This document shows, one piece after another, positions 20,360 through 29,896 of a stretch of 54,171 bases of DNA (position 1 is the first letter of the stretch; every line of letters starts with the position of its first letter). The notes under the pieces were generated by a model. The model did no database searches. It was given only the letters and a program-made list of their open reading frames with translations, and was not told the DNA's origin. Location of the stretch: the IMG/VR virus record IMGVR_UViG_3300008110_000118, positions 1 to 54,171 of that record; one strand, given 5' to 3'. Both the position numbers and the translations under genes were made by a program. Source of the DNA: a virus.

Positions 20360-22624
20360 TTATTGACGCCAAGAAATTGTAATAAATCCCCCAGGTGGAA
20401 CTTGTATTGGATAATTTGTAAATGGTGTTACAACAACGTTCGTTGCAGTCGATTGATTTGCTTGAAATCCAGGATTTCCTGGATTAGAGGTTCCAGGATT
20501 GCCAGGTGCCCCAAAGTTACCTAATCCACCAAGATTTCCCGGATTTCCTGGAACACCTGGATTTCCAGCAGGACCTGGATTTCCTGGATTTCCTGGGATA
20601 CCTGCTCCTGCTGCAGTAGTTGGATTTCCTGGATTACCTGGAGACCCAGCATTACCATCTGCTCCCACTTGACCCGCACCTCCAGGGTTTCCTGGGTTTC
20701 CTGCGGGACCTACATTTCCCGGATTTCCTGCATTTCCTGGATTTCCTGGATTTGCACCAGATCCGGGATTTCCTGCAGTTCCTGAATTTCCTGGATTTGC
20801 ACCAAATCCATCAGATCCTGGATTTCCACTTCCGCCAGAATTACCAGATCCTCCAGAAGTACCAGCGCCACCACCGCCGCCACCACCACCGAATCTAGGA
20901 GTTCCTCCGGGAGTTGGAACTTGTGCTCCTGACCCACCGGCACCACCACTTCCTCCACCTTGACCGGATCCACCGTTACCTGCAGTTATCCCTGAACCTG
21001 GATTTCCTCCTGGATTTCCTCCTGAACCTGCATTTCCTGGTCCAACTCCTGGGACACCAGCGTTTCCGCCACCACCACCATTTCCACCGCCACCAGCATT
21101 TCCACCAGATCCATTAAAACCGCTATTTCCTGGATTTCCTGAATTTCCCGAACTTCCTCCAGATCCTGCTTGACCTGGATTTCCTGCATTTCCTGCGTTT
21201 CCTCTTACTCCATTATTTCCTGGATTTCCTGTTGTTCCAGCATTACCCCCACCTCCATTCTGTCCAATAGTTCCTCCCGCACCTCCAGCCCCACCAGTTC
21301 CGTTAGTTCCGGCATTTCCTGCATTTCCAGCTCCACCAGCATTTCCTCCAGTGCCAGCATTTCCTGGATTACCCGCATTTCCACCATTTCCACCGATACC
21401 TTGATTTCCTGGATTTCCTGCATTACCACCCAATCCATTTGTTCCTGGATTGCCTGGATTTGCAGTTCCCCCATTACCAAAAGCACCTCCAGGAAAAACC
21501 ACACCGAAAGCAATAGCAGCATCACCAACATTTCCCGAATTACCAAAAATTCCAGTATTTCCCGGATTTGCTCCAGTGCCAATATTTCCAGCAACTCCAG
21601 GATTTCCCAATCCTCCGAGATTTCCTGGATTACCTGGATTTCCCGGATTTCCATTAGGACCTGCGTTTCCTGGATTTCCTGCTATTCCTAGATTTCCTGG
21701 GTTTGCTCCTGTACCCGGATTTCCTGGAGTTCCTTGAGTTCCTGCTGCAGCTCCAGTTCCAGGATTTCCTGGATTCCCCACTTGTCCAGATCCTGCACCA
21801 AATCCATCGGATCCTGCAGACCCCAAAGTTCCTGTTCCCCCATCAGAACCTGGGTTTCCCGATCCACCAGAATTTCCTGCACCACCAGTACCAGCACCAC
21901 TTCCTGAACTTCCAGCACTTCCAGTGCCTCCAGCATTTCCGGCGTTTCCCGATCCAAAAGATCCACCAGTACCACCACTACCACCAGTTCCACCAGTTCC
22001 ATTATTTCCACCAGAACCAGGGCTTCCTGCTCTATCTGGACCTTGCTGAACGGGACGACGAGCACCTCCGCCGCCGCCGCCGCCGCCTCCACCTCCAGAA
22101 GATCCTGGATTTCCTGGATTTCCTGCAGATCCACCGGCACCGCCGGATCCATTAAATCCATCATTTCCAGGATTTCCAGCAGATCCACCGACACCATTAT
22201 TTCCCGGATTTCCTGCGTTTCCTGCATTTCCTCCTGCACCAGCGTTACCTGGATTTCCTATATTTCCACCAACTCCAGGATTTCCCGTAGCACCTTTATT
22301 TCCTGGATTTCCAGCATTACCTCCAGTTCCTACAATTCCAGCATTTCCTGGATTTCCCGCACCTCCTGCGCCGCCCGCATTTCCAGTATTTCCTTGATTT
22401 CCAGCATTTCCACCAGTTCCACCTTGACCTTGATTTCCCCTATTTCCCGCATTTCCTCCAGTTCCCTCAATTCCAGAGTTTCCTGGATTTCCTGGACCAC
22501 CATATCCAACAACTGTTACTTCAGTCGCTCTAACTGGAGCAGTCCAGGTTCCAGGAGTACTAAAAGTTGCCGTAAGAAGTTGTTTGGATGATGAGATTAA
22601 TGACTTTCTGGAAATTATTGACAT
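20360..22624 (-). CDS. Collagen-like Gly-X-Y tail protein, 754 aa
   Basis: After about 40 residues (with [20 protein letters not shown], like the start of the glycine-rich domain of the 1072-aa protein) the chain is Gly-X-Y for some 670 residues. Asn dominates X, while Pro and Ala dominate Y ([10 protein letters not shown]). Three interruptions break the repeat: an oligo-Gly run with ARRPVQQ near residue 195, [10 protein letters not shown] near 375 and another oligo-Gly run near 590. The C-terminus is a short beta segment ending FITISWRQ. It should form a triple-helical or polyglycine-II fibre, probably a tail fibre or adhesin. The two halves resemble each other, so it arose by internal duplication. 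Confidence 0.88.
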   Translation of the reverse strand: MSIISRKSLISSSKQLLTATFSTPGTWTAPVRATEVTVVGYGGPGNPGNSGIEGTGGNAGNRGNQGQGGTGGNAGNQGNTGNAGGAGGAGNPGNAGIVGTGGNAGNPGNKGATGNPGVGGNIGNPGNAGAGGNAGNAGNPGNNGVGGSAGNPGNDGFNGSGGAGGSAGNPGNPGSSGGGGGGGGGGGARRPVQQGPDRAGSPGSGGNNGTGGTGGSGGTGGSFGSGNAGNAGGTGSAGSSGSGAGTGGAGNSGGSGNPGSDGGTGTLGSAGSDGFGAGSGQVGNPGNPGTGAAAGTQGTPGNPGTGANPGNLGIAGNPGNAGPNGNPGNPGNPGNLGGLGNPGVAGNIGTGANPGNTGIFGNSGNVGDAAIAFGVVFPGGAFGNGGTANPGNPGTNGLGGNAGNPGNQGIGGNGGNAGNPGNAGTGGNAGGAGNAGNAGTNGTGGAGGAGGTIGQNGGGGNAGTTGNPGNNGVRGNAGNAGNPGQAGSGGSSGNSGNPGNSGFNGSGGNAGGGGNGGGGGNAGVPGVGPGNAGSGGNPGGNPGSGITAGNGGSGQGGGSGGAGGSGAQVPTPGGTPRFGGGGGGGGAGTSGGSGNSGGSGNPGSDGFGANPGNSGTAGNPGSGANPGNPGNAGNPGNVGPAGNPGNPGGAGQVGADGNAGSPGNPGNPTTAAGAGIPGNPGNPGPAGNPGVPGNPGNLGGLGNFGAPGNPGTSNPGNPGFQANQSTATNVVVTPFTNYPIQVPPGGFITISWRQ
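20480..22500 (-). repeat. Imperfect 9-bp tandem repeat in the collagen-like gene
   Basis: The minus strand repeats GGN-AAT-CCN and GGN-AAT-GCN codons for about 2 kb, so the DNA has a strong 9-bp period with many short identical blocks (GGAAATCCAGGAAATCC and variants). Such DNA is prone to slippage and unequal recombination, so fibre length probably varies between relatives. Edges are approximate. Confidence 0.8.
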
Positions 22625-22649
22625 CGGTGTATCTAGTGATTTTGATTAA

Positions 22650-23249
22650 TCAATCATAAAAAAACCAACCAGTAGCAATATATTTCGCTTTATCTCCATA
22701 AACAACATTACCTCTATGTGTATGAGTAAATCCAGCTGGCCAGATAATCATACAATTTTCTTTTGGTGGAATACGAAGTCTTTGATATATAAATTCAGTT
22801 TCGCCTGCACATCCTTCGTCAAGAGTATTTAGATACAATGAGAATGCCAAAGCTCTATTTTGCATTCCATCTCCACTTTGTTGCTCACAATGCCAAATAT
22901 GATATCCACCTCCAGGAGAAGTTTTTTGTAATTTTATAGTAGAAGATCTTAAATTTAAATCTCTTAAAATATCATATTCTCTCACATAATCATCAAAACA
23001 TTTTTGCAATCCATCCCAAAACATTCTTACCGTATTTTTCCCCCTATAATCTTGCAAAGAATGATTTGCTAAATTAATAAAATAAAATTCATCTTGTTTT
23101 TCTAATTTTTTTCTCCCTTCTGAATCCTGTCTATTACCAACGTGCCCACCTTCATGGAATAATTCAAATTGTTCTATAAGATGATTACAATATCCTATTG
23201 GATATACATCTTCATACATTCCAATAAAATTTGTGTATTTTGAGTCCAT
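22650..23249 (-). CDS. 2-oxoglutarate/Fe(II) oxygenase upstream of the collagen-like gene
   Basis: The metal triad is His120-x-Glu122 (GGGYHIWHCEQQS) and His178 (FTHTHRGNVV), with Lys189 in DKAKYIATGW as the likely 2-oxoglutarate anchor. The HxE variant is acceptable for the family. The core RALAFSLYLNTLDEG, the GETEF loop and PPKENCMIIWPAGF match other small phage oxygenases of the prolyl-hydroxylase type. It is 199 residues and ends 26 bases before the collagen-like gene, transcribed in the same direction. Protein hydroxylation is likely; the substrate is inferred from the neighbour. Confidence 0.88.
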   Translation of the reverse strand: MDSKYTNFIGMYEDVYPIGYCNHLIEQFELFHEGGHVGNRQDSEGRKKLEKQDEFYFINLANHSLQDYRGKNTVRMFWDGLQKCFDDYVREYDILRDLNLRSSTIKLQKTSPGGGYHIWHCEQQSGDGMQNRALAFSLYLNTLDEGCAGETEFIYQRLRIPPKENCMIIWPAGFTHTHRGNVVYGDKAKYIATGWFFYD

Positions 23250-23272
23250 AGTAAAATATAATTAATTTTTAA

Positions 23273-24184
23273 TTAACTGAAATTGAACATTGCAATATTT
23301 CCATACCATGTTGTTCCATTATTGGGAGTTAAGAAAATCCAAACATCGCTTATATTTGCACCAGTAGATCTAGATGGTGGAATGTTATCTGGCCATTTTA
23401 CTGAAGCAGGCCAAGTTACAGAATAACCACCAACAGAATCATTTGTTAAAATTAAAGTAAATGATGCAGAACCAGTTGATACACCCGTCTGAATATTAAA
23501 CGTTGTATTTCCAACTAATGTTGCTGTTATCACATTTCCTTGAGATAATGAAATTGTAGTGATTCCACTTACATTACCTAGGGCATTTAAAGTTTCTGTA
23601 TAATTTCTAATTGTTACATCACTAATTGTTCTACCTGCACTGACTAATGATGTATTTCCTAAACTAATAGATCCAGTTACTAAATTAGCAGAAGTCAAAT
23701 TTCCAGTGATAGAAACTGTTCCACCAATAGATGTATTTCCACTTATGGATGAACTTCCACCTATAGATACATTTCCACCAATAGTAGAAAATCCAGAAAC
23801 ATAAGAGTTTCCAGATACCCAAAGTGCCTGATTTGCTACTGTTGTTCCAACACCAATATTTCTTGTCGTTACAATTCCAGTTGCTACAGATTCCCATTTA
23901 CTGAGTTTTAATTCTGGAATTACTCCAGTAAGACCAGCACCAGATCCATAATAAGTTATAATTCCAGATGTTGCACTTATACTATTAATACCAATTCTGA
24001 CATTACCGATTGTAGTAATGCCAGATATAATTGCAGATCCTTTTACTTGGACTTTTACCTGAGGAGATAATGTACCGATTCCGACGAATTGGGAGTCGGA
24101 TCCAGTTGCAAGCGTAATGTTTTGATTGACATCATCAACTTCTACAAAGTTACTAAATTGGGAAAATTCTCTGTTTATTGCCAT
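23273..24184 (-). CDS. Fibre-like structural protein, 303 aa
   Basis: Low-complexity Gly/Ser/Thr/Ile sequence with short beta repeats (SIGGSSSISGNTSIGGTVSI) and the module VGIGTLSPQVKVQVKGSAII shared with the 1334-aa fibre. The C-terminal 90 residues look globular (FTLILTNDSVGGYSVTWPAS, SDVWIFLTPNNGTTWYGNIA), as in fibre tips. A late promoter lies 17 bases upstream. Probably a short tail fibre or decoration protein. Confidence 0.75.
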   Translation of the reverse strand: MAINREFSQFSNFVEVDDVNQNITLATGSDSQFVGIGTLSPQVKVQVKGSAIISGITTIGNVRIGINSISATSGIITYYGSGAGLTGVIPELKLSKWESVATGIVTTRNIGVGTTVANQALWVSGNSYVSGFSTIGGNVSIGGSSSISGNTSIGGTVSITGNLTSANLVTGSISLGNTSLVSAGRTISDVTIRNYTETLNALGNVSGITTISLSQGNVITATLVGNTTFNIQTGVSTGSASFTLILTNDSVGGYSVTWPASVKWPDNIPPSRSTGANISDVWIFLTPNNGTTWYGNIAMFNFS

Positions 24185-24199
24185 CGTTACACTTTCTAA

Positions 24200-24430
24200 T
24201 TATTTATTATAAACACCACGAGGGAATACTTGACCTTGTGAAGGTCTTCTTCCTGTCAGCCATCCTGGTCTCGTTTCTGTCACTTGAGAACCAAGATTTA
24301 TATTACCAACACTTACAGTTCCATTAGAAGGTTCAATTGTATAAGAACTTGTAGATTGAACTTGGAATGCTGCAGTTGATGCAAATCCAACAACTGCTGT
24401 TGTTAAATTGGGAATGCTATAATCTGCCAT
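24200..24430 (-). CDS. Small structural-module protein, 76 aa
   Basis: The product (MADYSIPNLTTAVVGFASTA...) has alternating Ser/Thr/Val residues suited to beta strands and a basic C-terminus (RPGWLTGRRPSQGQVFPRGV). Its ATG shares one base with the stop of the 469-aa gene. It lies among fibre genes and is probably a virion or assembly component. No family recognised. Confidence 0.65.
   Translation of the reverse strand: MADYSIPNLTTAVVGFASTAAFQVQSTSSYTIEPSNGTVSVGNINLGSQVTETRPGWLTGRRPSQGQVFPRGVYNK
24201..24208 (-). promoter_or_regulatory. T4-type late promoter octamer AATAAATA
   Basis: The minus strand reads ATAATAAATAATTAG across the stop codon of the 76-aa gene, 17 bases before ATG 24184. 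It fits the late consensus and precedes the 303-aa fibre, an oxygenase and the collagen-like gene. Confidence 0.55.
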
Positions 24431-25839
24431 TAGACTGTCCTCGCACAGAAGAGAATACCACGAGTTCTTGTAGTTTGATTGTAAGAACCAGTAATTACAG
24501 TATAAACTTCGGAACCACTGATGGTGATTGTGTCACCTTGTTGGATGTTTGCAGATGGAACTCCATAATCAAAATCAATTAATACAAAATCATCTGGAAG
24601 ATAATAAGGACAAGGTGCTATCTGAGCACTCAAAGGAATTCCTTTTATCACCGCATTATAAAAAGTATTAGAATTCAGTGTCTCGAAATTATTATACCCA
24701 CCAACAGATATTGCTGCATTTCTTGTATAGAATGTCATATCAGTTGAACTTTCTTGATTAAATTGAGAAGATTCATAAGTTGTATATTTTATTGCATTAG
24801 AACCACCATTACTATATCCCCATTCTGCTGATCTTCTTGTTTGACTGTCATTTGCCAAATAAGTATGGAATACAATTTTTGGTTGTGATGTGGCACTTGC
24901 TTGTGGAACAATTCTAGTAAATCCACCTAAGAATAGATAATCTAAATCCCAAATAGGTGTAGTGAAATTGTGAAAGAAAAATACTTCAAAACTATTATCA
25001 TCAATGTTAAGAGATGATAATGTTGGTTGTTTATATGCAAAAACGGCAAAGTTTGGATCTATTCCAGATCGATAGACATTTAAATCTAATTGGTATGAAT
25101 TAGATGATGCAATAGTAAGTCCCCCGTTAGCAAAATTTGGTCCAGAGGTTGTGGTATAATCAGTTGCAGCTCCAGATGGATCATACACAAACTCAAAACC
25201 ATAATTACCAGCAAATCTATTTGCATAAAGATTTCCTCGATCATTAGTATTTGTAGTATTCCACGGATGAAATGATGATCCTTGAGCTATAGAAATTGCT
25301 GTTGTTGATGCTTGAATTCCCCTATAAGTATCCCCAAACCTCTTATTTGATTGGATAGTGTGCCTCAAGACTCCCCAAGGAGCAGATATGCCTGCAGTTA
25401 CATCTTTATCGTAAAATGAACTTGTGGATCCATATTGAACTGGAGATGCTCCACCTGCAACTTGAACTGTAAGTCCAATTGCTACCGCACCATTACTAGA
25501 TCCACCAATATCAGCAGCAGATAAAGTTACATATTCTCCATTTGTGTATCCAACTCCAGGACGATTTACCCAAATATTTTGAATAATTCCAGCACCTCTA
25601 TAGATGTAAAAACTGGCTCCAGTTCCAATGCCAGTTGTAGTAGCAACAGGAACATCATAATAATATGTGTTCCCAACTCCAATAGTTCCACCACCACTAT
25701 ATGCACTGATACCAGTTACAATACCACTTACAGTATTTCCGTGCCATCCTAACCAAGTAAATGCTTCTTCAAGTTGAAGAATAACATCAGTTGCAGCATA
25801 TCCCGCTGCCTTAGAAATGGTCGTAGTTGTGATTGCCAT
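24430..25839 (-). CDS. Structural protein, 469 aa
   Basis: Residues 1-30 look helical (AAGYAATDVILQLEEAFTWL); then comes a Gly/Thr/Tyr-rich beta region with the segment GVGYTNGEYVTLSAADIGGS, similar to the GSGYT-type modules of the gp5-like hub protein. The rest looks globular. Its position between two fibres points to a virion protein, but I cannot assign a T4 counterpart. Confidence 0.7.
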   Translation of the reverse strand: MAITTTTISKAAGYAATDVILQLEEAFTWLGWHGNTVSGIVTGISAYSGGGTIGVGNTYYYDVPVATTTGIGTGASFYIYRGAGIIQNIWVNRPGVGYTNGEYVTLSAADIGGSSNGAVAIGLTVQVAGGASPVQYGSTSSFYDKDVTAGISAPWGVLRHTIQSNKRFGDTYRGIQASTTAISIAQGSSFHPWNTTNTNDRGNLYANRFAGNYGFEFVYDPSGAATDYTTTSGPNFANGGLTIASSNSYQLDLNVYRSGIDPNFAVFAYKQPTLSSLNIDDNSFEVFFFHNFTTPIWDLDYLFLGGFTRIVPQASATSQPKIVFHTYLANDSQTRRSAEWGYSNGGSNAIKYTTYESSQFNQESSTDMTFYTRNAAISVGGYNNFETLNSNTFYNAVIKGIPLSAQIAPCPYYLPDDFVLIDFDYGVPSANIQQGDTITISGSEVYTVITGSYNQTTRTRGILFCARTV

Positions 25840-25846
25840 TTGTTAC

Positions 25847-28800
25847 TTATGCCTCCAGTTGAAGAATGGTTAGAGTTGCTGTGATTGCTTGTGTAGAACC
25901 AGAAAGATTTGTAATCGACGCATAAATTGTGGTATCAGCAGGATTATCAAGATTACCACCCATTACAAAAGGAGAAATAATTTGAGTTGTTGAGATTCCA
26001 GTAGTAATTACCTCAGCAATTACTCCACTTCCAGGTGCTGGATCAACTCCTTGCGATCTGGAAACATCAGCAGCACGAGATGCACTATCTGTATATAGTC
26101 TTAACCAACCTGCAGTGGAAAGACCAACTTTCATCAGAGCATAAGACTTAAATCCAGTAATATTGGTATTACCAATTCCATTATTTGCAATTGAGGTTGT
26201 CACACCAGTTACAACTGTTCTTGATTGCAGAGAACCACCAGATGCGGTGATTGTTGCAATACCAGCATTAAATGTAACATCAAGACCCGTTCCAAAATTA
26301 ACTGTTACTGCAGATCCAACGTTTGCATTATCATCTTTAACGACAATACCAGTTCCCGATGCGGTGACATTTAAAAGTTGAGAACCATCAATCGCAGGAA
26401 GTGATCCAGTTAATTGACCAGCAGGAATATTTGTCAGACCCGATGCAGAACCAGAGAACGATGATGCAGTGATAATTCCAGCAGAATTTGTATTTCCAGA
26501 AATACTTAATTGATTTGTAAAGGTAGTTCCAGTGACTGTTACACCAGTTCCAATGGTTTCAAATTTCTTGGAGTTATTATAGTAGAGTGCTACTGAACCA
26601 TTTTGATTTGCTTCAATTAATTGTTCATCATTTGCAGAATTATTAATTAATAATCTACTAGTTAAAATTCGTAGATCACCAGTGCTCTTTATAGTTTGTC
26701 CAGTAGCACCATTATAATATAATTCCAATTCGTCGGAATTTCCAATCTTGATAATTCCATTAGTTGCAACTTTTAAATTGCCAGTATTTAAATTAATGTT
26801 ATTAGTGAATGTAGAAACACCAGAAACATTTAATTGATTAAAAGTCGAAGTTCCAGAAGTATTAATACCAGGAATAGAAGCAGAAACAGTAGCAATTCCA
26901 GAAGCGAAGGAAACACTTATATTTGAACCGAAGTTAATTGTTCCTGCAGTTCCAACTGGAGTCGCATCATCTTGAATTACAACTCCACTACCACTACCAA
27001 CGACATTGATTAGTGCAGAACCATCAATTGCAGGTAATGTTCCAGTTAGTTGTGAAGCATTTAGAGTTCCATAGAAACTTGTAGCAGATACAACACCAGC
27101 AACTGTGAGTGCTTCTGTAACTACTGTAGTCTTAATGCCAACATTACCACTGGAGTTGATATATTGTCTGATATTTCCTTGACCATCAGCAATGACTACA
27201 TTGTTTGATGAAGTTCTGATGTCGAGGTTTCCAGAGTTTCCATCATAAGCACCAAGGATTACATTATAAGATCCTGTAGAAACTTTTTGTCCTGCTCTCT
27301 CACCAATACCAATGTTATATTGACCAGTGGTTGTATCATAGTAAGAAAGTTCTCCGATACCAATGTTTCTTCCTTGACCACCACTTAATGAGAAGAGAAC
27401 CTGATCGCCAATTGCAATATTTCTACCGCTTCCAGATCCAGCAGGTAAATTACCAAATCTTAGGTTTGATGAAGCATCTGCCTGAATTCTACCAGCAGAA
27501 ATAGTAGCAATACCACTTACATTTAGTGAAGAAGCATTTGCAGTTCCACCAGTAAGGTTAGTAGCATCAGTGATAGAACCAGTAATGTTTCCAACTACAT
27601 CACCATAAAATGCTGTAGCACTTACAATACCAGTGCTTCCATATATGGTAACACCAGTCCCAATTGTAGCAATACCAGAAACATTTAACTGATTTGTAAA
27701 GGTAGTTCCAGTGACTGTTACACCAGTTCCAATGGTTTCAAATTTTTGGTCTAATATTCCACTAGAACTTGCTGGATGATAAAGTTTTACTGATCCATTA
27801 TTAAATAATGCATAGTAGTCTCCACCAGTTTGAGTAAATGAGTGAGTTGGAGCCCTATGGTCATTGGTTCCCGTAGGGTGTGCATTATTAAAAATAACTT
27901 GACCACCATTAGAACGTGTTAAAGTAAAATATCTTGCTCCTCCACTATTACCAATCCAGAGTTTGATTGGTTCGTCTGATCCACTATACGATCCAGTATC
28001 AAAAAGAATTCCACCAGTGCCAGCATTTATTCTTCCGTTAAAAGTAGAAACACCAGAAACATTTAAAGTCTCAAGAGAAGTGTTTCCTGTAACTGTAAGA
28101 GCACTTGTTGGATTTGTGGTTCCTATACCGACATTAGAAAGAGTATGGATTCCTACTCCGGCAGTTCTCCAATAAGAATCTCCAACACCAGAACCTGAAA
28201 TATTTGTGAGTCCGCTACCATCTCCAACAAAAAATGCAGCGGTTACGATTCCAGAGAAACGAGAGTTTCCAACTACATGGAAATCAGTAACTGGATTAAA
28301 TGTATTGAAACCAACTCTACCAGAAGAATTTATATATTGTCTGATATTCCCTTGTCCATCAGCGAGGACAATATTATTTGATGAATTTCTAATATCTAAA
28401 TTATTTGAGTTTCCATCAAATCTACCTATAATAACATTATTATTTCCAGTTAAAAATCTTCCCGCTCTTTCTCCAATAGCAATATTGTTTGATCCACTTG
28501 TTAAGGACTCTAATGCATATTGACCAACACCAATATTTGTACTTCCACTAGTAAGTCCTGCTAATGGACCATCTCCAATAGCAATATTTGAATTTCCAGT
28601 TGTATTTGGTGCAGCGTTAAAACCAATCCTTATGTTCTCAAGACCAGTTCCAAATTGAAGTCTTCCAGAATTAATTGTTGTGATTCCAGTAATTGTTAAA
28701 CCACCACTGACTCCACTGAAAACTCTCAAAGTTCTTGTGGATGTCAGTCCAGAAACATTAACACTTCCAGCTTTTAATTCTCCACTTGATGGTTGATAGA

Positions 28801-29851
28801 GTAATTTGGATTTATCAACTAAAATTTGACCATCATCAGAAGAAAATGTTGGATAATAAGTAGTAGTTGTTGATATGGAATTCGTTACTGTTACACTACT
28901 TGCTGCACCAGTAAGACTTCCAGTAAATGATACTGCTGTAATTACTCCAACAGTAATTCCACTTTCGCTGATTACTGTTCCGGTCCCAATACCAATCGTA
29001 TTGTTTTGACCATTAAATGTTATTGATGATTCGCCAACAGTTAAAATTCCAGTTACTCGTGCATCACCTTGAACTCGAAGAATTTCGGATCCACTTAATG
29101 ATTGTGTTCCAATCGCTACGTTTCTAGAAGTGTGAATGCCAGTGGTTGAAATTGGATCCCAATAAGAAATCCCTCCAGAAGAAGGGTCAATATAAACAGT
29201 AACACCAACACCAAGTCCAACTGCTGTTACCGCAGCACCTACGAAGTTAATTGAAGTAATATTTTGTGCTGCTCCTACTGCAACACCTTCTTCTAAAACA
29301 GTAATACCTTGAATTGCATCAGTAGATCCAAGACCAATCGTAGCTTGACCTACAATATCGACGTTTTCTCCACCAAAACAAGGATTTAATAGTGAAACCG
29401 TAGCACCATCAACCGCAACATATTCAGAATCAGTTAATCTAATACCATTGATATATACATCTACAAGTCCAACAACATAAGTTGCTGAAAATGTAATCTG
29501 ACCAGGATTGGCAGTGAAATTGGAAGCAAACTTCTGTGAAATTGGAAGATCCGCCCAACCAAGACCATTTCCAGTAGATCTAATATATTGATTTATTTTT
29601 CCTAAAGTTCCACCGATAGAAATTGCAGCATTATCAAGAATTAATTCATTGGTAATTTCTGCATTATAGAAAGTGGAATTTTGTGCTACAGTTAAACTTG
29701 TAGCACCGATTCCACCAGCAACTTGGAATATGTTTGCTCCTTCAAATTGAGTGGTATTAATACCGACTTTACCTGAACCTGCCTGAGCCCAGATTAAAGT
29801 ACCACCAACTTCAAGACCATTTCTAACAATAAAATTCTTATCTACTGCCAT
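25847..29851 (-). CDS. Long repetitive tail-fibre protein, 1334 aa
   Basis: The protein is built from Gly/Thr/Ser/Asn-rich beta modules. Two related units near residues 410-510 and 805-905 contain YadA-head-like repeats (TNIGVGQYALESLTSGSNNI, ERAGRFLTGNNNVIIG) followed by DGQGNIRQYINSSG. A motif GVTVTGTTFTNQLNVSG is repeated, in part from a perfect 56-bp DNA duplication. The last 100 residues form a distinct domain (SYALMKVGLSTAGWLRLYTD). It has its own late promoter at 29882. A trimeric fibre is likely; whether it is the distal receptor-binding part is not known. Confidence 0.82.
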   Translation of the reverse strand: MAVDKNFIVRNGLEVGGTLIWAQAGSGKVGINTTQFEGANIFQVAGGIGATSLTVAQNSTFYNAEITNELILDNAAISIGGTLGKINQYIRSTGNGLGWADLPISQKFASNFTANPGQITFSATYVVGLVDVYINGIRLTDSEYVAVDGATVSLLNPCFGGENVDIVGQATIGLGSTDAIQGITVLEEGVAVGAAQNITSINFVGAAVTAVGLGVGVTVYIDPSSGGISYWDPISTTGIHTSRNVAIGTQSLSGSEILRVQGDARVTGILTVGESSITFNGQNNTIGIGTGTVISESGITVGVITAVSFTGSLTGAASSVTVTNSISTTTTYYPTFSSDDGQILVDKSKLLYQPSSGELKAGSVNVSGLTSTRTLRVFSGVSGGLTITGITTINSGRLQFGTGLENIRIGFNAAPNTTGNSNIAIGDGPLAGLTSGSTNIGVGQYALESLTSGSNNIAIGERAGRFLTGNNNVIIGRFDGNSNNLDIRNSSNNIVLADGQGNIRQYINSSGRVGFNTFNPVTDFHVVGNSRFSGIVTAAFFVGDGSGLTNISGSGVGDSYWRTAGVGIHTLSNVGIGTTNPTSALTVTGNTSLETLNVSGVSTFNGRINAGTGGILFDTGSYSGSDEPIKLWIGNSGGARYFTLTRSNGGQVIFNNAHPTGTNDHRAPTHSFTQTGGDYYALFNNGSVKLYHPASSSGILDQKFETIGTGVTVTGTTFTNQLNVSGIATIGTGVTIYGSTGIVSATAFYGDVVGNITGSITDATNLTGGTANASSLNVSGIATISAGRIQADASSNLRFGNLPAGSGSGRNIAIGDQVLFSLSGGQGRNIGIGELSYYDTTTGQYNIGIGERAGQKVSTGSYNVILGAYDGNSGNLDIRTSSNNVVIADGQGNIRQYINSSGNVGIKTTVVTEALTVAGVVSATSFYGTLNASQLTGTLPAIDGSALINVVGSGSGVVIQDDATPVGTAGTINFGSNISVSFASGIATVSASIPGINTSGTSTFNQLNVSGVSTFTNNINLNTGNLKVATNGIIKIGNSDELELYYNGATGQTIKSTGDLRILTSRLLINNSANDEQLIEANQNGSVALYYNNSKKFETIGTGVTVTGTTFTNQLSISGNTNSAGIITASSFSGSASGLTNIPAGQLTGSLPAIDGSQLLNVTASGTGIVVKDDNANVGSAVTVNFGTGLDVTFNAGIATITASGGSLQSRTVVTGVTTSIANNGIGNTNITGFKSYALMKVGLSTAGWLRLYTDSASRAADVSRSQGVDPAPGSGVIAEVITTGISTTQIISPFVMGGNLDNPADTTIYASITNLSGSTQAITATLTILQLEA
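26511..26566 (-). repeat. Perfect 56-bp direct repeat, copy A
   Basis: Fifty-six identical bases recur at 27690-27745, 1179 bp away, in the same frame of the 1334-aa fibre gene. The encoded part covers KFETIGTGVTVTGTTFTNQ. Identity at the third codon positions shows a recent copying event. Confidence 0.9.
27690..27745 (-). repeat. Perfect 56-bp direct repeat, copy B
   Basis: The second copy of the 56-bp block at 26511-26566. Recombination between the copies would delete or duplicate 393 codons in frame. Confidence 0.9.
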
Positions 29852-29881
29852 TTGGGTTCACTCTCCCCCAGCGTTTTTTAT

Positions 29882-29889
29882 TATTTATG
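29882..29889 (-). promoter_or_regulatory. T4-type late promoter octamer CATAAATA
   Basis: The minus strand reads TTTCATAAATAATA, 30 bases before ATG 29851, with GGGGGAGAG as ribosome-binding site between. It would start the 1334-aa fibre transcript. Confidence 0.65.
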
Positions 29890-29896
29890 AAACAAA

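Noticed and set aside
20480-22500. CRISPR-like array suggested by dense short repeats
   Set aside because: The repeats have a 9-bp coding period with no unique spacers of constant length; they encode Gly-Asn-Pro/Ala triplets.
21170-22591. Long plus-strand frames of Ser/Ile-rich or Pro/Phe-rich sequence opposite the collagen-like gene
   Set aside because: They are the mirror of the 9-bp repeat: a repeat with a period divisible by three keeps every frame open. Composition is absurd for a protein and there is no ribosome-binding site.
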